Shown: positions 29,190-41,071, counted from the stretch's first letter. The stretch is DNA of 64,000 bases from Megalonaias nervosa (GCA_016617855.1 JAECUM010016717.1:1-64000); one strand, 5' to 3'. Made by a program: numbers and translations. Notes: generated by a model not told the origin, from the sequence alone.

Positions 29190-30055
29190 CGACTCTATGT
29201 TCTTAAAGTAAGTAATAGGAAAGAGTGAGCAGCAACCAGCTTTGTAAAATTGAACAAATAATTTGTTTCCCTAGAATACAAAGTACAAATTTAAAGAAAA
29301 GGAACTTACGCTATTGGGTATTAAATTCCAAATAATCCCAGATTTACAGACAAAAGTCCTAATGATTAAAGTTTTGAATAAACTTTAGTGGAAATCCAAT
29401 TAAATCGAAATCTGAAAGTGTTGATGTGCCTGTGGTGGTCTGTGTTGTGGTGATGTACCAACAGTATTTTGTTGGATCACAAATAATTTAATCCAAGAAT
29501 TAAATCCTCGAAATTTCCCTACAAATTCAATTCCCTATTTCCAAGAATTCTATTTTTGAAGAGCACTGTGTGTTTCCAGTGAATAAATAATTTAAATAAA
29601 TAAATTCCAGCCTAAATGAACTTCTTGACACAACAATAATACGATGTTAAGCGCGAATAATTAATGTCTAGAAAAACTAGATTATATAGTCCTCTACCTG
29701 AACTCAAGTCACAATCAGCATTTCTAAAAAATCTATTACCAATGGAATGTTTCTATATAGAAGGTTCATAATGCTTTCAAAATAAAATCTTAGTTATAAT
29801 TAGAAGTCTGTTACTAAAATTATAATATAAATTGTGTAATAAATAACAGGTAGACTAGACAATTCATGGGGAATTTACAAAATTCTGGACTCAGATTGAG
29901 ATAAACATGCTTACTGTTAAACCAAAATCAATGATTCAAGTCAGGTAGAAAATAAACTAGATTTTGGACAAGGTCAAGTTCAACATACACTATCACATTA
30001 TCAATAGCATATAATGAAATAAACAAACAAACAAACAATGCAAGTTAAAATATGC
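29190..30055 (-). repeat. solo LTR 2, related family, approximate limits
   Basis: Minus-strand copy of the same LTR type: CTCTATGTTCTTAAAGTAAG, AGCTTTGTAAAATTGAAC and AATACAAAGTACAAATTT are inverted versions of the LTR 3' end; an AAACAAACAAACAATG stretch near 30,020 corresponds to the LTR start. More diverged than solo LTR 1. Confidence 0.65.
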
Positions 30056-30763
30056 ATGTACTATCAATGAGTAAATAGTTAAACAGTGTAGCGCACGAAA
30101 CAAAAACTATAAACAATCTCTATCTTTACCATGGATACCCGAACTGCACTGCAGTTCGGTTGATATCATGACAATTTCTCATTTAAACGTCTTTCTTTTT
30201 ATATCCTGCCATTCACCTATTCCTTCGTTTTTCATCATCTTGCTTTATCTACCTTGGCCAAATGCTGATGATTCACCGAAACTCTGAGTACTAAAAACGC
30301 TATTTGTTGTCATTAAAGCTTAATATCATCCGCCATATATTCACATTCATTTACAATTTTTGTATCGTAAAGGGGGAATATTATCAGCCATTGACTTTGT
30401 TTCGAATCCTGTACCTTCTATAATGTGCCTCTTGTAATCTCCATTTACAAACTGGCGAAATAAAGTATGTTTAAACTAAGTGCATTACATAATAAAAAGG
30501 AATGGATATTTTGGTGGAGTAGATAAGGATTTACATACCACTGTTAATCTTAGTGCTATATAACACATAAACACACACAAACAAGAGAGCGAAAGGCAAA
30601 ATGTAATTTGTATACAAGACTAATATTTCTGCTTGTGACTCTACTATTTCAAGAAAGACTCGTATATGATAATATATACAAAGATTGATGTATAACTGCA
30701 TATATTCACATCCTGGATTATGGGTTTGTTAATTGTTGACCACAAGAATATATTGATGAAACC

Positions 30764-30823
30764 GTAATTAATTGGCCCATTGTACACACACGTGTAATTA
30801 ATTGGCCCATTGTACACACACGT
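30764..30823 (+). repeat. 30-bp tandem duplication
   Basis: GTAATTAATTGGCCCATTGT followed by ACACACACGT, present twice in a row without a mismatch. Confidence 0.9.
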
Positions 30824-31067
30824 GTCTTACTTGTTAAATCAGAGAAGGACTATGTAAGAAGTGTAAGGATTCGAATATAACTTGTGTTACAACACCAGCC
30901 TCTTCAGTGGTTTCCTAATCAAGCACACGTGTTTTATTATATGACAGGACCTTTCTATTAATATTTTATGGACTTCGGAAAAAATATGAAAATCTTTGAA
31001 TTTTAGTGTCTTTCTTGCTTTGATTGTTTGATTGATGTTCGCGTAAGAGTCACTATCTGTTATGTTA

Positions 31068-31180
31068 AATTTGTTATTTAGCTTGATTTGGTATTTAGCT
31101 TGATTTGTTATTTAGCTTGATTTGGTATTTAGCTTGATTTGTTATTTAGCTTGATTTGTTATTTAGCTTGATTTGGTACA
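31068..31180 (+). repeat. 17-bp tandem repeat, about 6-7 copies
   Basis: Unit TTATTTAGCTTGATTTG with a G/T variant at one position. Confidence 0.9.
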
Positions 31181-32984
31181 AAGATGTAGTAACTAGACCT
31201 AAATTTGTCGATTCATTGTCTACTCGGCCCATAGCAGAGTCGGCCCATTAACGTTCTCGGCCCATAGCGAACTCGGTCCCCGGTTTATATAATAGTAATG
31301 TGGATGTAATATTATTATTTACAACGGTCATTCATTTTTTTAAAAAAAATAAATAAAATCTTTGTACGTTTCTTTGAACAGTCATTTTTTTTTTGTAATA
31401 GAAATATAGGGAAAAACTCATAATCATAATTAACTTATATACTGTCTAACCAACATTTTGAAACTATTGTTGGAATGCCGTTATGCTAATTGTTAATTGA
31501 GTTGAAGGTAGTACGTGTCTGCACTACAACTTATGATTGTAAACATGTTGTTAATCGTATTACAGTCACACTTCCCATCCGTATACTGTAAATTTTGTAT
31601 TAACATTAAATATTTTCCAGCATTCTAAGTTTAAAACGTCCTTCTCCTTATAAGGCTGCTATATTAATTGAGTTACATACATATGATTTTCTTTTTTAGA
31701 AAAAAAAAAAAACGATCAGCAAAGAGACAAGTCTTCTTTCAATATTAACTGTAATTAAACATTTTATTTATATAAATGTATTCTCAGCATTAAATATTCG
31801 ACATCCTCTTTTTTTAACCCAATTTAGTACTTTTAAAAGTCCATAGAATAAACACTTTTCGTATGGAAGTCTTTTGATGACATTTAAAGTGTTGAGGATT
31901 CAACAGTCAGGATTGAATTAATTTGCTTAAGATATATTAGTATTAAATTGTACAACAACAAGTAATAAATTTATTTTAATCTGAGTAAATAAGTCTACAT
32001 TACCACATTGACATACACTTTAAGTAAACAGTTCACAAGAAAAATCAAAACTTGAGATATTTTTACGTTTTATTTCAGTGATTAATAACAATAAATTGTT
32101 TGCTATTGTTCAATAGCAACACGTGTTACGAAGCTATATAATATAAAAGGGAATGCCGACTTTGTTGTAGGCGGATTCCGTAATGGGCCGAGTATGTTGT
32201 GGGGATATTTAGTAATTAAATTTGTATGGGCTTAATCTGTAATGGGCCGACTTTGTTTTATGCCAAGGATGTTATGGGCCGAGAGCGCCAAGTTACCAAT
32301 TTTATCAGTTATCTTCTATGGGAGGCAAATCTTAAAGGTATGATCTTGCGGCGGTAGCTCGATGAAGTTGCTTCCCTTACATAATGGAGTTTGTAACGAC
32401 TCGGGGTTACACGGATTTGGACAAATTGGAACCAGTCAAGAAATGGTATAGATAAAGTATATACAGATTTGGAGGAGCGCGAATGGTTGATAAAAGTAAA
32501 ATATCAGTAAAAAGAATCTTTTGAGAGCTTATCCTGTTTGTAACTGACAAAACTGAGACAATGTTCTACTAATTGAATTTTAGTCTTTTTACAGACTTGA
32601 CTTTGGAACACTCTTTACAGACATTATCACCCTACTATTTAGAAAACAGAATTGAAAACACATATTGATTACAAAAATGCCAGGACTTGCATGGAGTTCT
32701 TCACACAGAAGTTTGTATCAGGGATGGGTGTATGCTGGATAATTTAGAAATTTTATTGAAGTTTTAAATATCATATTTCCGTTAATTTACTATGGGAGTT
32801 AATTTACCACCTTGAGTCCTTAAAAACGATGCTAGCTTGACTTAATTAGATATTGTCACTAGACGATGTGTTGTTTTGCACGTTTGAGGTCTTATGATCA
32901 AAGAAAAGGGCGCTGATCCATATTTTAAACTTTCATTCGTGTATGCTTTATAAAATGTCTGAAGTAATGGGGATGAGCTTATCT

Positions 32985-33790
32985 CCTCCGTGTGCTGACA
33001 TTTCATGTATCACATATAATAGTCACGTTTTCATTTTCTCAGTGTGATGGCATTTCATGTATTACGTACCACAGTCAGATTGTCATCTTCTCAGTGTGAT
33101 GGCATTTCATGTATCTCATAGAAGTCACGTTTCCATTTTGTCAGTGTGATGGCATTTCATGCATCACATATAATAGCCACGTTTTCGTCTTCTCAGTGTG
33201 ATGGCGTTTCATGTATCCAGACCCGGCTGGTTGCGTGTGCGAAGTGCGCGATGCACACGGGTGCCATTTCATTTCCTGTTCGTTTTATTCGCAATTTATT
33301 CGAAAAAATGTTTTGGAAAGGCTCCTGGAAAGGCGCCAAACATTCATCGCACACACAAGAAAAACACTTACGCGCCGGGCCTGCATGTATCTCATATAAT
33401 AGTCCCGTTTTCGTCTCCTCAGTGTGATGGCATTTCATGTATCACATATAATAATTACGTTTTCGTCTTCTCAGTATGATGGCATTTCATGTGTCACATA
33501 TAATAGTCACGTTTTCATCTTCTAAGTGTGATGGCATTTCATGTATCACATACAATAGTCACGTTTTCATCTTCTCGGTGTGATGGCATTTCATGTATCT
33601 CACATAGTCAAGTTTTCATCTTCTCATTGTACATTTCATGTATCGAATATATTCAAGTTATGCTTCTCAGTGTAATGGCATTCCATGTATCACATATCAC
33701 AGTTAAGTTATACTTCTCAGTGTGATGGCATTCCATGTATCACATATCACAGTTAAGATTTGCTTCTCAATGTGATGGTATTTATATAAC
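32985..33790 (+). repeat. 52-bp tandem array, about 12 copies, with a GC-rich insert
   Basis: Unit contains GTGTGATGGCATTTCATG, ATCACATATAATAGTCACG and TTTTCATCTTCTCA, repeated every 50-52 bases. Later units are more diverged. Between 33,221 and 33,382 a GC-rich stretch of about 160 bp interrupts the array. Open frames across the array come from the repeat and are not genes. Confidence 0.85.
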
Positions 33791-35344
33791 AAATATCATA
33801 GTCAAGTTTTTGTCTTCAAACCTAAAGTTAATGGTATAGTTGTTTTTTTTAATTATTTTTTTAAATATTTTTTCTGTACGTTTGGTCTAATGCCCTGTGA
33901 GATATGACAATGGAAGCTGATAAATTTTCATGTTTGCCCAGTACTCTTATAGCTTCTTAATCACTCATAATCAGGGGTTATTATTGTGAACTCTTGTAAT
34001 CTCACAATGGTAGGCGTTAGAAAAAAATTGAATGTATTGGTTTCAGAACAAAACTCTAGCTGAGTCTGAAAACTTTAATGATCTGTGCCACTGATCACAA
34101 TAAAGTTACAATCAAGGAACTCTGAGAGTATCCATACCTTCGGTTTATGAGGTATTATAACTTGATATGTTTTGAGCTTAAGCTTGAGTTTCATATAAAA
34201 AAAAGTCTTAGAGACTAGATTAACTGCTGCATACTAGAAACGTTTTGAACACGCAACCTCAAAACACAAAACAAAACAACATCAAAGATTGAGAGTATCT
34301 AATTATAATTGTAATTAACTTAGAATAATATATTATGATTTTCTTAACCAGAATCCCTGCATCATCCGGCTAATATCGCTGACTTAGACGTATTCGTTAT
34401 ACATAAATCAGTTTGTGTTTTCAAGCTTGAGTGGAATTTAATGCTCAAAATAATTTCGGTAATACCTGACCCTGATATCGTGGGAATAAATTTACACGTT
34501 ATTGTAGGACCCCATGTTTTCTGGAAAAAAGTCCACTTCAAAGGTCAACAACAACAACAACTACAACAACAACACCAACAACAATGCTTAGTTCTCAGGG
34601 ACCTGAGTCGCTGCATATAAAAATATTAATCTGACTTCAGTTGCAGCAATATATTCAGTTCGTATAAAAATTGTTTGGAATTTTTTGTTAAAGCGGGACC
34701 TCAATAGGCCGTTGGAGTGCTAACTTGCAACACCAATAGATGTAGAAACAGCAAAAGCACCAACATTTATTCCAACCATAATAATTGCAAATCGATTTAT
34801 TATTCCTATTTTATTCTATTATTTTATACTTACTTTACACTTTACTTGATGTTACTATCCGAATATTTCAAAATATTCAACCATTTCTACCCTACCAGTC
34901 TACCAGTTAGATTAAATTTTCAAGCTGTGTGCGGTCTGTAAATGGTAATTCTCTATAACACAACCTACTGACAGTTGTCATTCGTTGTATGGTTGCTCCA
35001 ATTGAATCAGCGTCATTTTACTGCTTCCGGTTTTTCCGAATTTTGTTTGGTCAACTCAGAATCCTGAGATTTGTGTGGTTTACTATTATTCATATATAGA
35101 AAGTCTGCCACTTTAAAATGCAAGACGTTCCTACGCAGCGCGATAGGCAGACTCACGACGATACTGTTGCGTTTGTACATTGTCGATAAGGAAGTATATG
35201 TACCGGACATTTGGAAATTAGGACGAGATCGTTTCTGTCAAGATACAATCTACACAGTAAGCAAGCATGATCAGATAATCAAAAGTAGTATTCGACCAAA
35301 TAGGAGTTCTGGACTATTTCTTGAAGGTAATCTTTATGCAGAAA
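33791..35344. other. non-coding, no recognised feature
   Basis: AT-rich, with a short (CAA)n run at about 34,550. A frame at 35,071-35,406 has no recognisable domain and runs into a terminal repeat, so I do not call it a gene. Confidence 0.4.
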
Positions 35345-35660
35345 AATGTGGGGTTCTGTCAGTAGTGATAGGGGATACTTTGGGGACAAGTCGACTTCTA
35401 TGTTAAATTTGGGGGGTTGTACTTTGGGGGCAATGGGAATTTAACATGGGGAAATTTAATACGGGTGGGACCATAGGGAGAAAAGGGAAATTTTAACATA
35501 GGTTGAGACTGTATAGGGACAAGGGGAACTGAACATAGGGAATGTATAGCGACAATGGATTGGGACTGTCTAGGGTCTATAGGAATGGAACAGGGGTGAG
35601 GTCATGGTACTGGACACTGGCAACAATGTTGCAAGTGGCTGACCGCAATCGGGCGGAACA
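35345..35660 (+). repeat. left terminal repeat of Ad2
   Basis: Diverged reverse complement of the Ad1 right terminal repeat: AGTAGTGATAGGGGATAC, GAGACTGTATAGGGACAA, TGTATAGCGACAATGG, GTCATGGTACTGGACA and GCAACAATGTTGC all have inverted partners at 11,660-11,905. Orientation fits a left end of a plus-strand element. Confidence 0.6.
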
Positions 35661-35697
35661 GTGAATACGTGTTACTCCAGGGACAATAAAAACATGT

Positions 35698-36617
35698 TGT
35701 TATGTATATTTAATTTAATTGTTTGCTTGTTAGTTTTAAATTGTTTTTATTCCATTACATGTTATTGTAACGTAACATTGTTTACTGGACTTGACCTTGT
35801 CCAAAACTGAGTTCAGTTCTGTTTGACCTGATTGACTTTTTTTTATTTTTTTATAGTTCATTGATGTAAGCAACTAATAACAGCTTCATTATCTTCTATG
35901 GTTATGAGTTCATTGACCAAATTATTATTCAGGTAAACATGTAGATTTGGGTCAGGGTTTTGGGGATTCCAAAGTGAATTTTATAAGGTATTATGTTTTA
36001 AATAAACAAGGCTCATTAAATCATGCTAGAAAATTATTTTCCGTTAGGTAATGGTTGTTTTAGAAAATGCTAATTTGTGACCTGATGTCAAACAGATAAC
36101 TATATTATCTTGTGACTGTCAGACTTTTACCAGTTGTGCTTTAACATCTGGCACTTTAAGTTGTGTTATGTTGTGACTAGTTTGGGCTGAATTTTATTGT
36201 CTTCAAATTATTGATGTCAAGTGATTATTTTCTCTGGAAATACAAACGTGCTCTGCCAAAATTCTTGGATAAAGACATTCATTGGAATTTATATTGAATT
36301 CAAACCTGCAATAATTTTTCTGTGATTCAACAAGAGACTGTTGACACATCAGTACGACGCAGGCCATAACAGACACGTCATCACCTTCAATTTTAAATCT
36401 CTTCGGGACTTGCAATGAGTTTTATTCAGGGCTTTCTATTACTAGGAATTATATCTTTAATTCTTGGATTATTTTTTGATTTAATTCGCAAAACCGTACG
36501 TTCTTTTTCTCATTTTTCACTTTGTATTCGAGGGAAATAAATTATTTGTTAAATTTTTACAAAGCCTGTTGTATTCACTCTTTTCTGTTACCATTTTAAG
36601 AGCATAGACTCGTAACA
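35698..36617 (+). repeat. 5' LTR (920 bp)
   Basis: Begins TGTTATGTATATTTAATTTA and ends CATAGACTCGTAACA, with TG...CA termini. Contains GGAAATACAAACGTGCTCTG and CAACAAGAGACTGTTGA, shared with the 3' LTR and the solo LTRs. Confidence 0.85.
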
Positions 36618-36623
36618 GAAAAT

Positions 36624-36640
36624 TGGGGGCTCGTCCGGGG
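36624..36640 (+). other. tRNA-Pro primer binding site
   Basis: TGGGGGCTCGTCCGGGG, six bases after the LTR, matches the 3' end complement of tRNA-Pro (as used by murine leukaemia virus) at 16 of 17 positions. Confidence 0.85.
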
Positions 36641-36772
36641 TACGATTTTTGCTAAGATATTTCAGAAAACATTGTTTTTGAGATTTAAATTCCACTAGTT
36701 TCGGAACTTTTTAAATCCCAAGTATTATTTCACATTTTAGAAATCTTTATTGAAATCAGCAAGCTTTTTACA

Positions 36773-37101
36773 ATGTCATCAAAAGTGGAGATCTTTATTT
36801 CAAGTCCTACTCAGGTCAGTTAGACTATTTGAAAAAAGATGAATTGTTTCCGCTTGCCAGAAAATATGATCTTTCTGAGGCAAAAGCTTCTTTAACGAAG
36901 CAAGAAATAAAAAGTATTTTGGTCCAATATTTGGTGGAAAAGAATGTTTTGGATAAAAGTGCTTGATTTTGATCAGTAAGTCTGTATCAGTCTCTAACAT
37001 AAAAGTAAAGGAATTAAAATTAAAATTCAAGATGGAATTAGAGTTAAGAAAGCTTGAACTTCAGAAAGATGAAGAGGAAAAACAAATGCAAATGCACTTA
37101 G
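36773..37101 (+). pseudogene. gag 5' part (upstream of Polinton B)
   Basis: ATG 36,773 opens a short frame. After a shift the sequence reads YLKKDELFPLARKYDLSEAK and SILVQYLVEKNVL, then a charged helix (ELRKLELQKDEEEKQMQMHL) cut at 37,101 by the Polinton terminus. The helix resumes at 56,905 on the other side. The first 60-residue motif is a gag N-terminal domain I associate with Gmr1-like elements. Confidence 0.65.
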
Positions 37102-37342
37102 AGCAGCAGAGAGGCTGGACAGACTTGCTTGAATTGTCTTTGTTTGAAAAATAAAGGTTCCTACAAAAGCTGAAAATACAAGGACATTAACGTCAAACCG
37201 AAGCCTCTAACCGACCGAGATTCTCTCTAATTGGGATAGCTCATTTTGTTATTTTATCGCTGACGTTTTGTTTTTATTTCTTATGGTGTGTATATTTTCG
37301 TACCCAGACACTCACTGTTGGTAGTTCACTCTCTCTGCTGCT
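37102..37342 (+). repeat. Polinton B left terminal inverted repeat
   Basis: 241 bp, a near match to the reverse complement of 56,658-56,898. The repeat itself begins AGCAGCAGAGAG and ends CTCTCTGCTGCT, so each repeat has its own 12-bp inverted ends. Confidence 0.9.
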
Positions 37343-37368
37343 GTAATTAAATCATTATTATATCAATA

Positions 37369-38290
37369 ATGGAATCTCACACAGCTAAACTAGCTCGACA
37401 GCGACTAGAGGCAATTAAAAAATATCTACCCGTCTGTGATTCTGTTAAACAAAAATTACAAGCCCGTCAGGAGTCTCAGGTGAAATTTGTAGAAGGTGCA
37501 GAACAATTATTTAAACCAATTGTCGAACCAACAAAGGAAATTGTTACAGCAACTGAGGCAACACAAAGAGCTCTTGAAACATTACCTGTTGATATTGCTG
37601 GCCATATTCAAGCAGCTTAACCACCGCCCGTTCAACTTCCTCAACCACAACCTGAAGATCAACCACAACGTCTGCCAAGAGTCAGAATTAAGACAGTAGA
37701 TAAATTCACACCTGAAGGTATTGCCGCTATCATGGATCGAGACTATTACTTGATATTGCCGCGTTTGGAGATAATAGAGATAAGTATGTAAAACCCGAAT
37801 ATGTTAAATCTCTAAAATCTATCAATTGGGTTAAGGATATATATCGCATTTATACCAATATTCCGGCAATCAGAGGAAAGGAAATTAATGCTGATTTTGA
37901 CTTTTTTGTCGGTCGGTAAATAATCGTCTTAAAGAAACCATGCAGGAAAGGAGACAAAGAGATGAAGGAATGGAGTTGCTATCTAAACAAGAAGAAGAAG
38001 ATTTAGAATTTGAAGAAATTAAGAAAAGGAGAGAATTACGTCCAACAAGTAAGAAAAATTCAAAAGAAACAACTGGAAGTGGCCTTATTACTCCATGCCT
38101 TAGCAACGTTCTTGCTGACGTGGACAGGCTAGAAATTCTGATTGGCGGAAAACGAGCCGGTAATAATTCCCCAGAAAGCATCAATGAAGCAGTTGCTATT
38201 TGTCAACCATTATTTACAGGCGGTATCATGGATATTAATGTATATCGGTCCCTCATTAATGAAATCGCCGATGATTATTTCAGTGATTAA
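37369..38290 (+). pseudogene. Polinton B core/coiled-coil protein
   Basis: ATG 37,369 opens 83 codons with EQLFKPIVEPTKEIVTATEA, to a TAA at 37,618. The same frame then continues PPPVQLPQPQPEDQPQ and DKFTPEGIAAIMDRDYY, shifts to AAFGDNRDKYVKPEYVKSLK, and shifts again to a final segment with KQEEEDLEFEEIKKRRELR and ending NEIADDYFSD. I read this as one gene of about 300 codons with one nonsense change (CAA to TAA) and two frameshifts. The helical N-terminal half is shared with copy C. Location next to the left repeat; function unknown. Confidence 0.55.
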
Positions 38291-38309
38291 ACAAACGATG
38301 TAAAATAAA

Positions 38310-38756
38310 ATGATTATACACAATGCTCAACGCGGACCGACCATGGTCAGGGTGATAAATTCGAGATTACCAACCTATAAATCGATCTACGGTGATGGAC
38401 TCAGTGGTGTTGTTCAGGGTCTATTTAGAAGGATAGCCCCTAAAGCAATACCGATTGCAAAGCAACTGGGAATGAAAGCTATTGACGTTGTTCGTGAAAA
38501 AGGTATTGGTGCTGTTGGTGATGTTGCTAGCAAAGCATTCTCTGCAATCAAGGATAGACTAGCACGATTAATACGACGAAAACCTCAGCCAGTAAAATTA
38601 CCCAGCACTGAAATGATACCTGCAAATGTTAGTAAAATAATAAATCAAGCCGCAAATCAAAAGCTAGCAGAGTTAGCTGGTGTACCCATGTCAGAAAAAG
38701 AAACAAATATAACCGCCAGTTTAATAGCAGGAAGTAGTCTTCGTGTTAGACGATAA
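38310..38756 (+). CDS. Polinton B basic core protein, pVI/pX-like, intact
   Basis: 148 codons without a break. Has IYGDGLSGVVQGLFRRIAPK, AIPIAKQLGMKAIDVVREKG and RLARLIRRKPQPVK: an amphipathic helix and basic segments as in adenovirus pVI/pX-type internal proteins of Polintons. It precedes the MCP gene by 13 bases, like the basic protein before the Ad1 MCP. Function inferred from pattern and place. Confidence 0.6.
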   Translation: MIIHNAQRGPTMVRVINSRLPTYKSIYGDGLSGVVQGLFRRIAPKAIPIAKQLGMKAIDVVREKGIGAVGDVASKAFSAIKDRLARLIRRKPQPVKLPSTEMIPANVSKIINQAANQKLAELAGVPMSEKETNITASLIAGSSLRVRR

Positions 38757-38769
38757 CAAATATAATAAA

Positions 38770-40152
38770 ATGTTCAAGCGTGTATCTGATCCCGCACTCG
38801 ACATGGACGCACCAATTCTCAAAGATGAATCGATAAGTGATTATCAGTATTATTCTTATGACGCAAGACAGCCAAAACAGCGTGGGAGAATCGAATTGCA
38901 AGTTTAGGACACAAGTAGATACTTCTTACCGGCTGAAGCATTTATTGAAGTAGAAGGTGAGATCTTAAAAACAGATAATACTGAATATGGAGCTGACGTT
39001 ATGGTTGTTTTTGTTAATAATGGCATCATGGCGTTGTTTGACAGCGCTACGTACATGATTGACGGAAAAATATTGAATCAATTCAGAAAGACGTCGACGT
39101 TGCAACGACGATATTGGGTCTAGCAAGATACAGCGACGATTATTCAAGATCAGCTGGTCCGTCAATGATGTTTACCATGGACACTTCTAACCACGCTGAC
39201 AACAGACCATATAATGTAAGACGACCAAGAAACAATGCTGACAACGCTGACGCTGATGTGTGGCCGGTGGTTCATGGTGCTAATCCAGATTTCAACTTAG
39301 GATTTGCAGCACTTCGATCAATGCTGAAAGATAGAAGTAGAAGATTTTCATGTGTGATTCCACTGTCACATATCTTTGGATTTTGTAGAAATGTCAGAAA
39401 GGTTATTTTCGGAGCCAAGCATACAGTTGTACTCGTACTAAAGGCTACAGATGATGATGCAATATGGCGACCTGCTGCTGTTGTTGCTGCTGGTAAAGTA
39501 ATATTAACAAAACTTTCGTTGTGGACGCCAGTAATGATTCCAACAATACCTGAAGAAGAACGTTTATTCTCTTTTATGAGTCAAGGTGGTAAATCAATGT
39601 TATCATGGTTAACAATGACCACAGATAGTGTTCAAAGTACAATTATTGGATTATTTACGTGGCAGATAGCATCACAGCAAGGTGTCTTTGCACGGCGACA
39701 TATATTTGTTGCTTTCCAAGATGCTGCACGAGTAAATTCACAAACACATAGTATAATGATATTTGACAAACTCGGTGTTTATGAGGTTTCACTGAGGATA
39801 AACGGACATCAAGAACCAGCTGAGGATATATTACTAAATTTTGATCCAAATCATGTAGCACGTGCATATCATCGTTTAATGTCATTTATGGGACGTGATC
39901 AAAATGTTGATTCTGGTTTAAAAATATCACAGCTAGATTTTACAGCTTTGTATCCAATATATTACTTTTCGTTGGAACACTTGGATTTATTCAGGCAATC
40001 TGTCGTTTGATATATATTTTCGAGCTCGTGTGACAAGAGGAGCTATTGCTAATTATAGCGCAACAGCTGTTATAATCAGCGATAAAACAATGCTACTTGA
40101 AGGTGTTGGTGGTCGCATGAGAGTCATTGATGCCCCAGTAAAAAACATATAA
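38770..40152 (+). pseudogene. Polinton B major capsid protein
   Basis: ATG 38,770 reads MFKRVSDPALDMDAPILKDE and then DTSRYFLPAEAFIEVEGEIL after a TAG at 38,905. A shift near 39,115 leads to the main frame of about 298 codons (FTMDTSNHADNRPYNVRRPR, TKLSLWTPVMIPTIPEEE, SLRINGHQEPAED), and a last shift near 40,010 gives RVTRGAIANYSATAV and the end at 40,152. Length about 460 codons and place next to pX-like and protease genes fit a double jelly-roll MCP. The identification is by pattern and synteny, not by a decisive motif. Confidence 0.7.
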
Positions 40153-40176
40153 TTAGATCACTCATGATAATTATAA

Positions 40177-40646
40177 ATGTCATATCATCATGTTAGTGTC
40201 AGTCCGACTCCTGGTCAGATTAAAAAACTACAATCAGTATCAAAAGAAAACTGTGGAGTAAACATATCGCTAAAAAAGAACAAATCACAGGTGGTTCAAA
40301 TAAACTATCATTGTCAGAACGTCAACTCTGGCACGTCAATGAAGCCAAACGATCAAAGACCGGCATGCGACTTAATCTTTCTGCGGGTGCCATTAAAGAC
40401 ATCGCTAAGACGGGTGGTATATTTTCACTTCTCGCAGCTATACCAGCGTTGATAGCCTCTGCAGCCCCAGCTGTTGCAAAAGTTGCTGCGTTAGGTGCTA
40501 TTGGAGCTGCTGCTGGAATGGCATTAAAGAAAGCAACAGGACAAGGAATAAAAATATCTAAAAAAAAGGGAAAGGGTCTAAGATTGCCAGGAATTCCTTA
40601 TTCGTGGTACCGAAAAGGTCTAAGACTGCCCGGGACACTTCGTTAA
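40177..40646 (+). pseudogene. Polinton B pX-like protein, membrane-active type
   Basis: ATG 40,177 reads SVSPTPGQIKKLQSVSKENC. A shift in an A-run near 40,270 leads to LSERQLWHVNEAKRSKTGMR, a hydrophobic alanine-rich stretch (LAAIPALIASAAPAVAKVAA), and a basic end GIKISKKKGKGLRLPG. The TPGQIxKLQ start and hydrophobic-then-basic layout are those of a common Polinton protein compared with adenovirus pX. One frameshift; otherwise well kept. Confidence 0.65.
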
Positions 40647-40654
40647 TTCTTCCT

Positions 40655-41071
40655 ATGTCCAATTTTGATTTACTTGATGCTGCTAAGCGATTAAATATCA
40701 AAAACTTCAGAGGTGTTTTTATGCGCGATCAATTACCGCACAAACCAAACAATGTTGAAACTGGTATCATTAATCTCGATGGAAGTTCTGGTCCAGGTAC
40801 TCACTGGGTTGCATACGCGATTGGTACACGTGGAATTGTTTATTTTGGCTTGCAAGGACTGGCACCACCAAAAGAATTTTTAAAATATGTTAGCAACATG
40901 CAAAACATTCCAATATGGTATTCATTATTACCAACACAGACAATAACTGATCCGCCAATGTGTGGCAGTGAAGTACTCGCTGTGCTCGACGCTGTATCAA
41001 AATCGTCAACGCCTCCTCATAAAGTCGTGCACGAGTATACATCGTCGTCCAACGTTTTAAACAGGCTTTAG
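40655..41071 (+). CDS. Polinton B adenain-like protease, catalytic Asp missing
   Basis: 138 open codons from ATG 40,655. His50 in PGTHWVAYA, Gln95 in LPTQTITD and Cys103 in PPMCGSEVLAVL fit the adenovirus protease family. The segment that is normally YFDSFG reads YFGLQG, so the acidic residue of the triad is Gly65. Smaller than the Ad1 protease (176 residues). Frame open, but activity doubtful unless another acid substitutes. Confidence 0.8.
   Translation: MSNFDLLDAAKRLNIKNFRGVFMRDQLPHKPNNVETGIINLDGSSGPGTHWVAYAIGTRGIVYFGLQGLAPPKEFLKYVSNMQNIPIWYSLLPTQTITDPPMCGSEVLAVLDAVSKSSTPPHKVVHEYTSSSNVLNRL

Larger units (their letters stand above)
30056..32984. other. non-coding, AT-rich
   Basis: No gene found. 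Holds the two tandem repeats listed below and a set of CGGCCCAT/ATGGGCCG words (31,220-31,275 and, inverted, 32,175-32,285) that could be ends of an unrecognised non-autonomous element of about 1.05 kb. Confidence 0.4.

Noticed and set aside
33146..33480. signal-peptide-like frames in the GC-rich insert
   Set aside because: Three overlapping frames cross the same satellite units; none has independent support.
32985..33790. CRISPR-like array and several 60-90-codon frames
   Set aside because: A degenerate 52-bp satellite; the frames are products of the repeat.
35071..35406. 111-codon protein left of Ad2
   Set aside because: No recognisable domain, and it overlaps the terminal repeat.
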